64,000 nucleotides of DNA from Actinoplanes flavus (GCF_017592555.1 NZ_JAGFNS010000022.1:106278-170277); one strand, 5' to 3'; shown: positions 41,900-50,796, counted from the stretch's first letter. The notes: a model not told the origin generated them from the letters alone. Made by a program: numbers and translations.

Positions 41900-42928
41900 A
41901 TGATCCCGAAGGTGTCGCGCAAACGCCCCACCATCCGCGACGTCGCGGCCGAGGCAGGGGTGTCCTACGCGACGGTCTCCCGGGTGCTCAACGGCCGGGA
42001 CTGGGTCAGCCCCGAGGCCGTCCGCGCGGTCCGTGACGCCATCTCCCGTACCGGCTACACCGCCAACCCGCACGCCCGGTCGCTGGCCACCGGGAAGTCC
42101 GGCTCGATCGCGTTCCTGCTCACCGAGCCGCAGCACCTGCTCTTCGAGGACCCGAACTTCTCGGTGCTGCTGCGCGGGGTGGCCCAGGCGCTCTCCGACC
42201 GGGAGCTGACACTGATCCTGATGATCGCGTCGACCCCGGTGGAGCGCAGCCGGGCCGTCGCCTACCTGTCCGGCGGCCACGTCGACGGGGTGCTGCTGGT
42301 GTCGCCGCACTCCGGCGACCCGCTGCTGCGGCAGCTGGTCGAGGCCGAGGTACCGATCGTGGCCTGCGGTCAGGTGCTCGGCTTCGAGGACCGGATCAGC
42401 TCGGTGTCGGCCGACGACTGGGGCGGCGGCCGGTCGGCCGTGGAGCACCTGCTCGCCCAGGGCTGCCGGCGGATCGCCACGATCACCGGGCCGCAGGACA
42501 CCTTCGGCGGCGTGTTCCGGCTGCGCGGCTACACCGACGCGCTCGCCGCGGCCGGGATCACGGTCGATCCGGCGTACATCGTGCACGGCGACTGGAGCCG
42601 GGAGAGCGGCGCGGCCGGCATGCGCACGCTGCTCGACCGGGTGCCCGAGGTGGACGCGGTGTTCGCCGCCTCGGACGCGATGGCCGCGGCCGCCCTTCCG
42701 GTGCTGCGGGAGGCCGGGCGCGAGGTGCCCGGCGACGTACGGGTGGTCGGGTTCGACGACTCCGGGCTGGCGGCCACCACCGAGCCGCCGCTCACCACCG
42801 TCCGGCATCCGCTGGAACGGATCAGTGAAGAGATGGTCCGGCTGCTCACCGATGTGATCGCCGGGCGCACCCCGCTCTCCATCACCGTGCCCACCAGCCT
42901 GGTCGTGCGGGGCAGCTCCCCCGCCTAG
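41900..42928 (+). CDS. LacI-family repressor of the galactan locus
   Basis: A 342-residue regulator from ATG 41900. The N-terminal HTH and hinge are canonical: TIRDVAAEAGVSYATVSRVL, then NGRDWVSPEAVRAV and the AxSLATGKS hinge. The C-terminal periplasmic-binding-like domain (VDAVFAASDAMAAAALPVLR, DVRVVGFDDSGLAATTEPPL) should sense a galactoside. As the last gene of the operon it likely regulates itself through the two TGTAACCGGTCACA sites before the transporter and the GH35 gene. A terminator follows. Confidence 0.88.
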   Translation: MIPKVSRKRPTIRDVAAEAGVSYATVSRVLNGRDWVSPEAVRAVRDAISRTGYTANPHARSLATGKSGSIAFLLTEPQHLLFEDPNFSVLLRGVAQALSDRELTLILMIASTPVERSRAVAYLSGGHVDGVLLVSPHSGDPLLRQLVEAEVPIVACGQVLGFEDRISSVSADDWGGGRSAVEHLLAQGCRRIATITGPQDTFGGVFRLRGYTDALAAAGITVDPAYIVHGDWSRESGAAGMRTLLDRVPEVDAVFAASDAMAAAALPVLREAGREVPGDVRVVGFDDSGLAATTEPPLTTVRHPLERISEEMVRLLTDVIAGRTPLSITVPTSLVVRGSSPA

Positions 42929-42935
42929 AGACCGG

Positions 42936-42968
42936 CCGGCCTCGATACACCCCCTTGATCGAGGCCGG
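42936..42968 (+). terminator. Hairpin terminator after the LacI gene
   Basis: CCGGCCTCGAT (42936-42946) pairs perfectly with ATCGAGGCCGG (42958-42968) around an 11-base loop, 8 bp beyond the LacI stop and about 50 bp before the first GH53 gene. It implies that the GH53 genes have their own promoter or depend on read-through. Confidence 0.7.
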
Positions 42969-43018
42969 TCTTGCACAAAAACAGCCCCTTTTGTCACGGA
43001 AGACCAAAAAGGAGCGTC

Positions 43019-44116
43019 ATGAAACCATTCATCGCGGTCGCCGCCTTCCTCGCGGTGGCCCTCATCCCCGCACCCGCCGCCGCGCACGACGGCGACGCGT
43101 GGCGCATGCGCGGCGCCGACGTGTCGACACTCCAGCGCTCGCTGGAACTCGGCCAGCGGTTCTACGACGTACGGGGGCGCCGCGGCAACCCGTACGACAT
43201 CCTGAAGCAGGCCGGCGCCAACTATGTCCGGCTGCGCATCTGGAACGATCCGGCCAGCGGCTACTCCAACAAGGCCAAGGTGCTCGAGCAGGCCCGGGCG
43301 GCCAAGGCCCGCGGCATGAAGCTGCTGATCGACTTCCACTACTCGGACACCTGGGCCGACCCGGGCAAGCAGTACACCCCCGCCGCCTGGGTGGGGCACG
43401 ACCTCGACCAGCTCCGGGAGGACGTCTACGACTACACGTACGACGTCTGCACCAGCTTGAAGAAGCAGGGCACCACCCCGGACAGCGTGCAGATCGGCAA
43501 CGAGATCAACGTCGGCATGCTGTGGCCGGCCGGTTACGTGGACAACAGCGACTTCGGGCCGCTGTCCCAGCTGCTCAACGCCGGGTACGACGCCACCAAG
43601 GCGTGCAGCAGGCGCACCGAGGTCCTGGTGCACACCGCGCTGGCCGGGAACATCGGCGCGGCGCACTGGTTCTACGACGGCATCACGGCCGCCGGCGCCA
43701 AGTGGGACGTCACGGCGCTGTCCTACTACTGCATGTGGCACGGGACGCTGGACAACCTGGCCACGGTCGTCGGCGACGTCACCGACCGGTACGGCAAGCC
43801 CGTCGTGATCGCGGAGACGGCGTACCCGTACACCACCGAGAACCACGACCACCTCGAGAACATCATCACCTCCAGCGCACCCTGCGACGGCATCCCCGCC
43901 ACACGTGAGGGTCAGGCGCGAGAGTTCGCCGCGGTGCAGAGCACCGCCCGGGCGGCCGGCGCGATCGGCGTCTTCTACTGGGAACCCACCTGGACCGGCA
44001 TCGACGGCAACGGCTGGGACACCGAGGACATCGAGAACTCCGGCAACGCCTGGGAGAACATGGCGACCTTCGACGACAGCGGACGCATCAACCCCTATGT
44101 CCGCTGGCTCCGGTAA
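43019..44116 (+). CDS. Secreted GH53 arabinogalactan endo-beta-1,4-galactanase (copy 1)
   Basis: A 365-residue exported enzyme from ATG 43019 with AAGGAG upstream. The signal peptide (AVAAFLAVALIPAPAAAHD) ends near residue 22. The GH53 barrel shows RGADVSTLQRSLELG, YVRLRIWNDP, LLIDFHYSDTWADPGKQ, the acid/base Glu in QIGNEINVGMLWP (about 160) and the nucleophile Glu in VVIAETAYPY (about 265). It should cut beta-1,4-galactan outside the cell; the products suit the neighbouring ABC importer and GH35 enzyme. Catalytic domain only, with no carbohydrate-binding module. Confidence 0.9.
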   Translation: MKPFIAVAAFLAVALIPAPAAAHDGDAWRMRGADVSTLQRSLELGQRFYDVRGRRGNPYDILKQAGANYVRLRIWNDPASGYSNKAKVLEQARAAKARGMKLLIDFHYSDTWADPGKQYTPAAWVGHDLDQLREDVYDYTYDVCTSLKKQGTTPDSVQIGNEINVGMLWPAGYVDNSDFGPLSQLLNAGYDATKACSRRTEVLVHTALAGNIGAAHWFYDGITAAGAKWDVTALSYYCMWHGTLDNLATVVGDVTDRYGKPVVIAETAYPYTTENHDHLENIITSSAPCDGIPATREGQAREFAAVQSTARAAGAIGVFYWEPTWTGIDGNGWDTEDIENSGNAWENMATFDDSGRINPYVRWLR

Positions 44117-44139
44117 ATCCCCGTTTTAAGGAGCGCACC

Positions 44140-45243
44140 ATGAAACCGTCCCTCCGAGCCGCCGTCACGGCCGCGGTCCTCGCGGTCTCGGTGGTTCTCG
44201 CACCCGCCCCCGCACAGGCCGCCTCCCTCACCATGCTCGGCGCCGACGTGTCGTCGCTGCAGCGCACGCTCGACCTCGGCGGCAAGTACTACAACGCCTC
44301 GGGTGTCGCGGCCAACCCCTACGACATCCTCAAGACGGCCGGCGTCAACTACGCCCGGCTGCGCGTCTGGAACAACCCGGCCAGCGGTTACAACAACAAG
44401 GCCAAGGTGCTCCAGCAGGCCGCGGCGATCAAGGCCAAGGGCCTGAAGCTGATGGTCGACTTCCACTACTCCGACACGTGGGCCGACCCGGGCAAGCAGT
44501 ATCCGCCGGCGGCCTGGGCGTCCTACTCGCTCACCCAGTTGCAGACGGCCGTCTACAACTACACCTACGACGTCTGCACCAGCCTCAAGTCGGCCGGGCT
44601 CACCCCGGACAGCGTGCAGATCGGCAACGAGATCAACGTCGGCATGCTGTGGCCCAAGGGTCAGGTCGTGAACAGCAACTTCGCCCCGCTGGCGTCGCTG
44701 CTCAAGCAGGGCTACAACGCGACGAAGGCCTGCAACAGCGGCACCCAGGTGATCATCCACACCGCGGACGCGGACAGCATGACCAACATGCGCTGGTTCT
44801 ACGACGGCATCAAGGCGGCCGGCGTGACCTGGGACATCACCGGCCTGTCGTACTACTGCATGTGGCACGGCACGCTCGCCAACCTGTACAACGTGATCGT
44901 CGACGCCCGGACCCGTTACGGCAAGCCGGTCGTGATCGTCGAGACGGCGTACCAGTTCACCACGGCCGACGCCGACAGCGAGAAGAACTCCATCCCCGGC
45001 ACCGTGCTCTGCGACGGCATCCCGGCCACCTCGGCGGGCCAGGCCCAGCAGTTCACCTGGGTGCAGAACACCGCCCGCAACGCCGGCGCCATCGGCGTCT
45101 TCTACTGGGAACCCACCTGGTACGCCATCAAGGGCAACGGCTGGGACCCGGCGAACATCAACGGCACCGGCGACGGCTGGGACAACATGGCCACCTTCGA
45201 CTGGTCCGGCAAGGTGAACCCGTACATCAAGTGGTCCGCCTGA
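44140..45243 (+). CDS. Secreted GH53 arabinogalactan endo-beta-1,4-galactanase (copy 2)
   Basis: A 367-residue close paralogue of the preceding gene, 23 bp downstream with AAGGAG before its ATG. Signal peptide (AAVLAVSVVLAPAPAQAAS), then LGADVSSLQRTLDLG, ARLRVWNNP, LMVDFHYSDTWADPGKQ, acid/base Glu in QIGNEINVGMLWP and nucleophile Glu in VVIVETAYQF are all present, so both copies should be active. The surface segments differ most (for example FTTADADSEKNSIPGTVLCD against the shorter-charged version in copy 1), as expected after duplication and specialisation. Confidence 0.9.
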   Translation: MKPSLRAAVTAAVLAVSVVLAPAPAQAASLTMLGADVSSLQRTLDLGGKYYNASGVAANPYDILKTAGVNYARLRVWNNPASGYNNKAKVLQQAAAIKAKGLKLMVDFHYSDTWADPGKQYPPAAWASYSLTQLQTAVYNYTYDVCTSLKSAGLTPDSVQIGNEINVGMLWPKGQVVNSNFAPLASLLKQGYNATKACNSGTQVIIHTADADSMTNMRWFYDGIKAAGVTWDITGLSYYCMWHGTLANLYNVIVDARTRYGKPVVIVETAYQFTTADADSEKNSIPGTVLCDGIPATSAGQAQQFTWVQNTARNAGAIGVFYWEPTWYAIKGNGWDPANINGTGDGWDNMATFDWSGKVNPYIKWSA

Positions 45244-45268
45244 CGTCCCCCACCCTCCGCGGCCGGGT

Positions 45269-45349
45269 CCGGATCCCCACCGGACCACTGACGGTCGCAC
45301 CCCAAGCGACCCGGCCCGGATCCCCACCGGACCACTGACGGTCGCACCC
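45269..45349. repeat. Two exact 34-bp direct repeats with hairpin potential
   Basis: Copies at 45269-45302 and 45316-45349, each beginning CCGGATCCCCACCGGACC, 47 bp apart start to start. In copy one the flanking GGTCCGG pairs with CCGGACC inside the repeat, giving a 7-bp stem; copy two has one mismatch. They may be a duplicated terminator after the GH53 genes. Confidence 0.7.
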
Positions 45350-45488
45350 ACAGCGGCCCGGTCCGGCTTCCTGCCGGGCCGGGCTCGCTGCCTTTCCCGG
45401 TACGGGCTACCCGAACCCGCCGTACCAGACCCGCGACCGATCGCCACTCCCGGCCGTGCCGCGCCCGCCGGGCGTGAGTGGGTGGTCC

Positions 45489-45541
45489 AGCCGGCTCTCA
45501 GGGCTGTTTCGAAGCGAGTGGGACAGCCCTGGGAGCCGGCT
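45489..45541. terminator. Strong bidirectional terminator
   Basis: A 19-bp stem with one mismatch: AGCCGGCTCTCAGGGCTGT (45489-45507) against ACAGCCCTGGGAGCCGGCT (45523-45541), loop 15 bases. It lies between the convergent GH53 and MMPL genes. Confidence 0.8.
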
Positions 45542-45559
45542 GATGGGATGTGGGAGCGG

Positions 45560-47758
45560 TCAGACGGAGGTCACGGCCGGCTCGGAGTGGGACGGGAGCG
45601 GGTCGACCGACGGCGGGCGGCGCTCCAGGGCGGCGCCCTCCACGTCCAGCTCCGGCAGCCACCGCAGCCAGGCCGGGAGCCACCAGGCGGACCGGCCGAG
45701 CAGGGCGAGCGCCGCCGGTACCGCGATCATGCGGACGATGAAGGCGTCGAAGGCGATGCCCACGGCCAGGGCGAAGGCGATCGGCTTGATGGTGTCGTTG
45801 CCCTCGGGGACGAAGGCGGCGAAGACCGCGAACATGATGGTCGCGGCGGCGATCACGACCGGGGCGGCCTGCCGGAAGCCGGTCACGATGGCGTCGCGGG
45901 GCGCCGCGCCGTGTGCGTGCGCCTCATGCATGCGCGAGACCAGGAAGACCTGGTAGTCCATGGCCAGGCCGAACAGGATGCCCACGATGATGATCGGGGC
46001 GAGGCTCAGGATCGGGCCGGTGGAGCCGGCGTTGACCGCGTCGGCGGCCCAGCCCCACTGGAAGACCGCGACCGTCGCGCCGAACGCGGCGCCGATGGTG
46101 AGCAGGAAGCCGAGGACGCCGACGACCGGCACCAGCAGGGAGCGGAAGACCAGCACCAGCAGCACGAACGCCAGGCCGACGACGAGCGCCAGGTAGACCG
46201 GCAGGGCGTCGTTGAGCTTCTGCGACACGTCGATGCTGACCGCCGTGTTGCCGGTGACGTAGACGTCGGCGCCCTCGTCACCGGCGACCGAGTCACGGAT
46301 CTGGTGCACCAGGTCGACGGTCCGGTCGTCCTCCGGCCCGGTGGCCGGGATGATCGTGAGGAGGGCCGCCGAGCCGTCCTTGTCGGGTTGCGGGGGCAGC
46401 ACCAGGGTGCCCTGCGGCAGCACCTCGGTGAGCTGTTTCTGCACGCGCGGCGCGACCTGCGCCGAGGCGGGGCCGTCGATCAGCACCAGCAGCGGGCTGC
46501 TGACGCCGGGGCCGAACCGGCTGTCGATGATCGCCTGGGCGCGGGCCTGGGTGGTGCCCTCGGCGGCGCGCTGGGCCAGCGTCGTCTTCATCTCCAGGAA
46601 CGGGACGGCGATGACCGTGAGGGCGGCGACCGCCACGATCAGGCTGAGCCAGCGGTGCCGGGTGACCAGGTTCGCCCAGCCGGAGATGAAACCGCGCCCG
46701 GCCGGGACCCCGCCGTCGTCGTCGAGCGGGACGTCACGCAGCTTGCGGGGCAGCGCGCGCCGGCCGATGAAGCCGAGGATGGCCGGGACCAGGGTGATCG
46801 CGACCAGCACGGCGATCACGATGGTGGCGGCCGCGGCGATGCCCATCTCGGAGAGGAACGGGATGCCGACGACGGAGAGGCCGGCCAGGGCGATGACCAC
46901 GGTGAGGCCGGCGGTGACGACGGCCGCGCCCGCGGTGCCGACGGCCATCGCGGCGGCGGCCTCCACGGACAGGCCGCGGCGCAGCTCGTGCCGGAACCGG
47001 GTGACGATGAACAGCGCGTAGTCGATGCCGACCGCGAGGCCGAGCATGACGGCGAGGATCGGGGTGGTCGACTGCAACTCGGTGAACCCGGTGAGGGTGA
47101 CGAGGCCGGCCGCGCCGATGCCGACGCCGACGATCGCGGTCAGCAGGTTCATCCCGGCGGCGACCAGCGAGCGGTAGGTGAGGGCCAGCACGATGAGGGC
47201 CACCACGACACCGAGGATCTCCGAGGCCCCGCCGATGTCGGCCGGGTTGCTGAGCGCCTCGCCGCGGGCCTCGACGGTGAGCCCACCGGTCCGGGCCCGC
47301 TGGAGCGCCGCGGTGACGGCCTCGCGCTGCTCGTCGGTGACCTCGGACGGCTGCACCGGGTAGCGGACCGAACTGTACGCGGCCACCCGGTCCCGGGAGA
47401 CGGCCGGCGCCTTGGGGTCGAGCGGGTTGGACGCGCCCGCCGCGCCGGGCAGCTCGCCGAGGAGGGCGACGATCCGGGCCACCTCGGCGGCGTTCGCCGG
47501 GTCGGTGATCCGCTGGCCGGCCGGGGCCTCCATCACCACCTGCACGGTGGCTCCGGCGGACGCCTCACCGAACCTCTCCTTCATCAGCGCGAGCGCGGTG
47601 GTCGACTCCTGGCCGGGAATGCTGAACGTGTTGGCCGTGGCGCCGGAGAGCGTGCCCGCTCCCACGCCGACGGCGACCAGCGCCACGAGCCAGGCGACGG
47701 TGACGAGTATCCGGTGCCGTACTGACGCCAGCCCGAGCCGGTGCAGCAGCGTTGCCAT
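45560..47758 (-). CDS. MMPL-family (RND) exporter
   Basis: A 732-residue membrane transporter with the MMPL layout: one N-terminal helix, an extracellular loop, five helices, then the pattern repeated. AVMLGLAVGIDYALFIVTRF and IIIVGILFGLAMDYQVFLVS are the paired central helices carrying the proton-relay Asp-Tyr (GIDYALF, AMDYQVF) characteristic of actinobacterial MmpL proteins. It probably exports a lipid or hydrophobic compound. The ATG is 27 bp after the TetR-type gene, so the pair forms a regulator-exporter operon with the repressor first. Confidence 0.88.
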   Translation of the reverse strand: MATLLHRLGLASVRHRILVTVAWLVALVAVGVGAGTLSGATANTFSIPGQESTTALALMKERFGEASAGATVQVVMEAPAGQRITDPANAAEVARIVALLGELPGAAGASNPLDPKAPAVSRDRVAAYSSVRYPVQPSEVTDEQREAVTAALQRARTGGLTVEARGEALSNPADIGGASEILGVVVALIVLALTYRSLVAAGMNLLTAIVGVGIGAAGLVTLTGFTELQSTTPILAVMLGLAVGIDYALFIVTRFRHELRRGLSVEAAAAMAVGTAGAAVVTAGLTVVIALAGLSVVGIPFLSEMGIAAAATIVIAVLVAITLVPAILGFIGRRALPRKLRDVPLDDDGGVPAGRGFISGWANLVTRHRWLSLIVAVAALTVIAVPFLEMKTTLAQRAAEGTTQARAQAIIDSRFGPGVSSPLLVLIDGPASAQVAPRVQKQLTEVLPQGTLVLPPQPDKDGSAALLTIIPATGPEDDRTVDLVHQIRDSVAGDEGADVYVTGNTAVSIDVSQKLNDALPVYLALVVGLAFVLLVLVFRSLLVPVVGVLGFLLTIGAAFGATVAVFQWGWAADAVNAGSTGPILSLAPIIIVGILFGLAMDYQVFLVSRMHEAHAHGAAPRDAIVTGFRQAAPVVIAAATIMFAVFAAFVPEGNDTIKPIAFALAVGIAFDAFIVRMIAVPAALALLGRSAWWLPAWLRWLPELDVEGAALERRPPSVDPLPSHSEPAVTSV

Positions 47759-47785
47759 GAGGGGTTCCTTTTTCCGTGGGGCTTT

Positions 47786-48334
47786 TCAGTGACCGAGGGC
47801 GTCGAATCCGACCGCGGCGAGGCGGGTCGCGGCGCCGGGGTGAAGCTGGCCGCAGAGGGCGATGCTGGCCACCGCGACCGCGCCGAGGGCTCCGGTGACC
47901 CGCAGCGCCCGCTCGGTGTCGGTGTGCGGCTCGTCGCCGAAGGCGCCGGCGATGGCCTCACCGATCACCGCGAGGGCCTCGCCGATCTCGCTCTCCGGCT
48001 CGGCGAGCAGGGAGGAGAGCAGCAGGGCGACCATGCCGGGCTGGGCCACCGCGAGCTCGGCCAGCCCGGTGAGCACGGCCCGGTCCCGCTGCGGGCCGGG
48101 CGGGAGGTCCGCCACGCCGGAGGCGGTGTCCCGAATCTGCTCGACGCAGCGCCCGATCACCGCGGTCTGCAGCGCCTCCTTGGTCGGGAAGCGGTGCAGC
48201 AGGCCGGTCTTGGAGTAGCCGACCGTGTCCGCGATCCGCTGGACCGACGTCTCCTTGAGCCCGTGCCGGGCGAAGAGATGCGCCGCGGCCTCGAGGATCT
48301 CGTCGTCGATCTGCTGCTTGGTGGGACGGGGCAT
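47786..48334 (-). CDS. TetR-family repressor of the MMPL exporter
   Basis: A 182-residue regulator from ATG 48334 (MPRPTKQQIDDEILEAAAHL); an open frame extends upstream but is not protein-like. The HTH is SVQRIADTVGYSKTGLLHRF (about 30-49). The ligand domain is shorter than average and contains mostly alanine/leucine helices. It is first of the two-gene unit with the exporter. Two palindromes just upstream (48356-48391) are likely operators. Confidence 0.88.
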   Translation of the reverse strand: MPRPTKQQIDDEILEAAAHLFARHGLKETSVQRIADTVGYSKTGLLHRFPTKEALQTAVIGRCVEQIRDTASGVADLPPGPQRDRAVLTGLAELAVAQPGMVALLLSSLLAEPESEIGEALAVIGEAIAGAFGDEPHTDTERALRVTGALGAVAVASIALCGQLHPGAATRLAAVGFDALGH

Positions 48335-48355
48335 AGGACCACCGTAGACCGTAAT

Positions 48356-48391
48356 GGACCGACCTGGTCCGGGAGGGACCGTGTCGGTCCC
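48356..48391. promoter_or_regulatory. Palindromes upstream of the TetR gene
   Basis: GGACC-GACCT-GGTCC at 48356-48370 and GGGACCG-TGT-CGGTCCC at 48375-48391. Both are perfect dyads within 60 bp of the TetR start and fit TetR operators. The second also lies 10 bp beyond the stop of the next gene, so part could serve as its terminator. Confidence 0.55.
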
Positions 48392-48401
48392 CACACTCCG
48401 G

Positions 48402-49142
48402 TCAGTCCGCTTCTGATTGCCCACGGTGGCGGTCGTAAACATCACGGAGGTACGGGTCCGGCCCGTCCACCGCCCAGCCGAACACCAGCGGCTCGTCCTC
48501 GCACTCGACGGCGTAGACCGGCAGCCACACCGGGCGCGGCACGGCCGCGGTCACCTCGACGGGCACCGCCGGTCCGGTGAAGTCGGCGACGGCCGGCCTG
48601 TTCAGCAGCAGCTCGACGGCGTCCGGCGGCAGCGGGCGGGCGGGGCCGACCGGGTCGAAGACGGTGCCGTCGGGCAGGGTCAGCGCGGGCTCGCCGAGCC
48701 ACACCGAGTGGGTGGCATGCGCGTACGGCACCGGCTCTCCCCCGCAGCCGTCGAACCGCAGGGTGATCCGGCGACCCGGCGTGAGGACGTGGCGGCGCCC
48801 GTCGGCGACGGACAGGCGCCCGAGTTCGGTCAGCGTGAGGTCGTCCCCGTCGTGCCGCAGGTGCCCGATCCCCACCAGGAACCGCACGGCCCGGGTGACC
48901 AGTGCCGGCTCCACCCCGAAGAACGCGGCCAGCTCGGCGGGGCGCCGCAGGCCGGCCTCGGCGACCGCACGGCTCAGGTAGCGGTCGAAGACGTCGTACG
49001 AGTGCGCCTCCCGGACCTCCGCCACCACGTCCACGGCCCACATCGGCAGCAGCAGCGGCACGAACCTCCGGGGCCGCACGCCCGGCAGCGCACCCGCCCG
49101 GCGGACCACCTCCCGCATCGGCAGGTGGGCCGCCTCAGTCAC
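48402..49142 (-). CDS. Hypothetical protein with winged-helix-like region
   Basis: 246 residues from GTG 49142, overlapping the upstream gene by eight bases; the longer frame is arginine/proline noise. Residues about 30-110 (MWAVDVVAEVREAHSYDVFD, PAELAAFFGVEPALVTRAVR, GHLRHDGDDLTLTELGRLSV) look like a MarR/methyltransferase-type winged helix. The C-terminal half is beta-rich (ITLRFDGCGGEPVPYAHATH, WLPVYAVECEDEPLVFGWAV). No named family is recognised. It appears translationally coupled with the degenerate helicase-like gene and so probably works with it. Confidence 0.6.
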   Translation of the reverse strand: MTEAAHLPMREVVRRAGALPGVRPRRFVPLLLPMWAVDVVAEVREAHSYDVFDRYLSRAVAEAGLRRPAELAAFFGVEPALVTRAVRFLVGIGHLRHDGDDLTLTELGRLSVADGRRHVLTPGRRITLRFDGCGGEPVPYAHATHSVWLGEPALTLPDGTVFDPVGPARPLPPDAVELLLNRPAVADFTGPAVPVEVTAAVPRPVWLPVYAVECEDEPLVFGWAVDGPDPYLRDVYDRHRGQSEAD

Positions 49143-50706
49143 CCGGCCGCCCGGAGGCCGGCCCGGAGCCGCCGGGATCCGGCGCGGCCCGGTGCGCCGC
49201 CGGCACACACGCCGCGACCCGGTCGAACACGCTGCCGGTGAGCAGGCCGGTCAGCTCCGCGGGGTCCACCCCGGCCGGGCACCGGGCGGCCACCCAGGCC
49301 TGGGCCACCGCGACGTCACGCAACGGCGGCCGCCCGGTCTCGCCGACCAGCACCGCCCGGCGGGCGCGGACCAGCGGCACCAGCGCGGCCGGCACCGCGA
49401 CCCGGGACGCGTCCTCCACGACGACCAGGTCGTACTCCAGGTCGGCGTGCTCCGGGCGGCCGGCGCCCAGGCAGGTGGTGGCGACGACGTCGGCGTACCG
49501 GAGCAGTTCGGCGTGCAGCTGCCGGCTGGGCCGGGTGGCCCGCTGCCGCCACTCGCGCAGCAGCCCGGCCCGGCCGCGCAGGGTCGGCTCCAGCTCGCGG
49601 CAGCGCTCGGCGAAGCCGGTGAGCCCGGCCTGATCGGCGGTCCACTCGGGGCGTGCGGTGACGCCGTCGAGCATCCGGGTGAGCTGGTGGGCACAGCGTT
49701 CGGCGGATTCCAGCGCGCGCCGCGCGGCCAGGTCGGCGAACGCGGCCCGTTCGGCGGCGGCCCGCACCACGCTGTCGTTCGCGACCGCGATGTCGTGTTC
49801 GCGAGCGCTTTCCGCGTACCCCTCGTCGATCTGCTGAAAGGCCGACCGGGCAGCGGCCGCGTGCCGGACCGCGTGGCTCAGCGCCGTCCGCAGCCGCCCG
49901 GCCCGCCACCGGCGCAGCCGGGAGGTCTCGGCGCGGCGCAACGCGGCGGTGAGCAGCTCCACCTCCCGGGCGGTCGCCGCGGCGGCCCGCTCGGCCGTCG
50001 CCCGCTCGCGCGCGATCGCGGCCAGCGACGCGCCGAGCCGGTCGCGGGTGGCCCGCACCGTCGCCTCGTGATGCGCGGCGGCCCGGCCGGCACGCTCCCG
50101 TGCCTCGGCCGCCTCGGTGAGCGCGTTGTCCAGCCGGCGCAGCCAGCCGTGCGCCGGGGCGGGATCGCCGAGCCAGGGTTCCAGGGACCGGGCGGCGGCC
50201 TGGGAGCGGGTCAGGATGCGCTGCTGCACGGTGGCCGACGCCGCGTCGATGCTGCCCGGCCCGGACCCGGCCGGATCGGTGCGGATCACGGTGGCGCCGT
50301 CGGGCAGGTGGGCGATGACGGCGTCGACCGGCGGCGGCGCGGGCGCGGTGAGCAGCACCCGCTCGCCGCGTTCCGCGGCCTCGCGCACGATGTCCAGGAC
50401 GGTCCGGGCGCGTGCCGGGCCGGGCTCCGCGACCAGGCAGACCAGATCCGGTACGGCGGTGGCGAACCGCCCCTCGGCCAGCAGGGGCAGCAGGCCGGGG
50501 TTGACCGCGGCGCCGGAGCGCAGCCGCCGGATCGCCTCCCGCTGGACGCGCTCGTCGAGGCCGGCGTCCCGGGACGCGCGCGCGGCGGGCACCCGGCCGG
50601 CGCCGGGATCCAGCTCGCGGGCGGCCGCGACGGCCAGCTCCAGGACGGCGCAGAAACCCTCGTTCCGGTACGGCGGTTGATCTAGATCGACAAGGGTCGA
50701 CGCCAT
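49135..50706 (-). CDS. Degenerate SF1 (UPF1/DNA2-like) helicase-type protein
   Basis: A 523-residue protein from ATG 50706. LVCLVAEPGPARARTVLDIV (about 87-106) sits where the Walker A GPPGTGKT would be but lacks the lysine; RVLLTAPAPPPVDAVIAHLP corresponds to motif Ia (TAPTxxAVDN); DLVVVEDASRV (about 426-436) corresponds to motif II DEAS, and RARRAVLVGETGRPPL to motif III GDxxQLPP. The order and spacing are those of UPF1-like helicases, with a long helical insertion between. Key ATP-binding residues are changed, so it is probably a pseudo-helicase acting as a scaffold. It overlaps the downstream hypothetical gene. Confidence 0.6.
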   Translation of the reverse strand: MASTLVDLDQPPYRNEGFCAVLELAVAAARELDPGAGRVPAARASRDAGLDERVQREAIRRLRSGAAVNPGLLPLLAEGRFATAVPDLVCLVAEPGPARARTVLDIVREAAERGERVLLTAPAPPPVDAVIAHLPDGATVIRTDPAGSGPGSIDAASATVQQRILTRSQAAARSLEPWLGDPAPAHGWLRRLDNALTEAAEARERAGRAAAHHEATVRATRDRLGASLAAIARERATAERAAAATAREVELLTAALRRAETSRLRRWRAGRLRTALSHAVRHAAAARSAFQQIDEGYAESAREHDIAVANDSVVRAAAERAAFADLAARRALESAERCAHQLTRMLDGVTARPEWTADQAGLTGFAERCRELEPTLRGRAGLLREWRQRATRPSRQLHAELLRYADVVATTCLGAGRPEHADLEYDLVVVEDASRVAVPAALVPLVRARRAVLVGETGRPPLRDVAVAQAWVAARCPAGVDPAELTGLLTGSVFDRVAACVPAAHRAAPDPGGSGPASGRPGD

Positions 50707-50796
50707 CCGCCCACCTTAGTTGCGCCGCATGCGGACCATCAAACACGCCACGATTGAATGAGCCGTCGCCGTCGCCGCACAGATCGGATTCGCCAG

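Larger units (their letters stand above)
45244..45559. other. Convergent intergenic region with repeat and terminator
   Basis: About 315 bp between the second GH53 gene and the MMPL gene. No gene is seen. It holds two exact 34-bp direct repeats and a strong 19-bp hairpin, each listed separately. Confidence 0.6.

Noticed and set aside
41894..43852. A 652-codon minus-strand frame across the LacI and GH53 genes
   Set aside because: It runs through two strongly supported genes and a terminator and has no motif.
45482..47725. A 747-codon plus-strand open frame opposite the MMPL gene
   Set aside because: It is the antisense of a clear MMPL transporter, rich in Gly/Asp/Arg/His with no recognisable domain; a GC-bias shadow.
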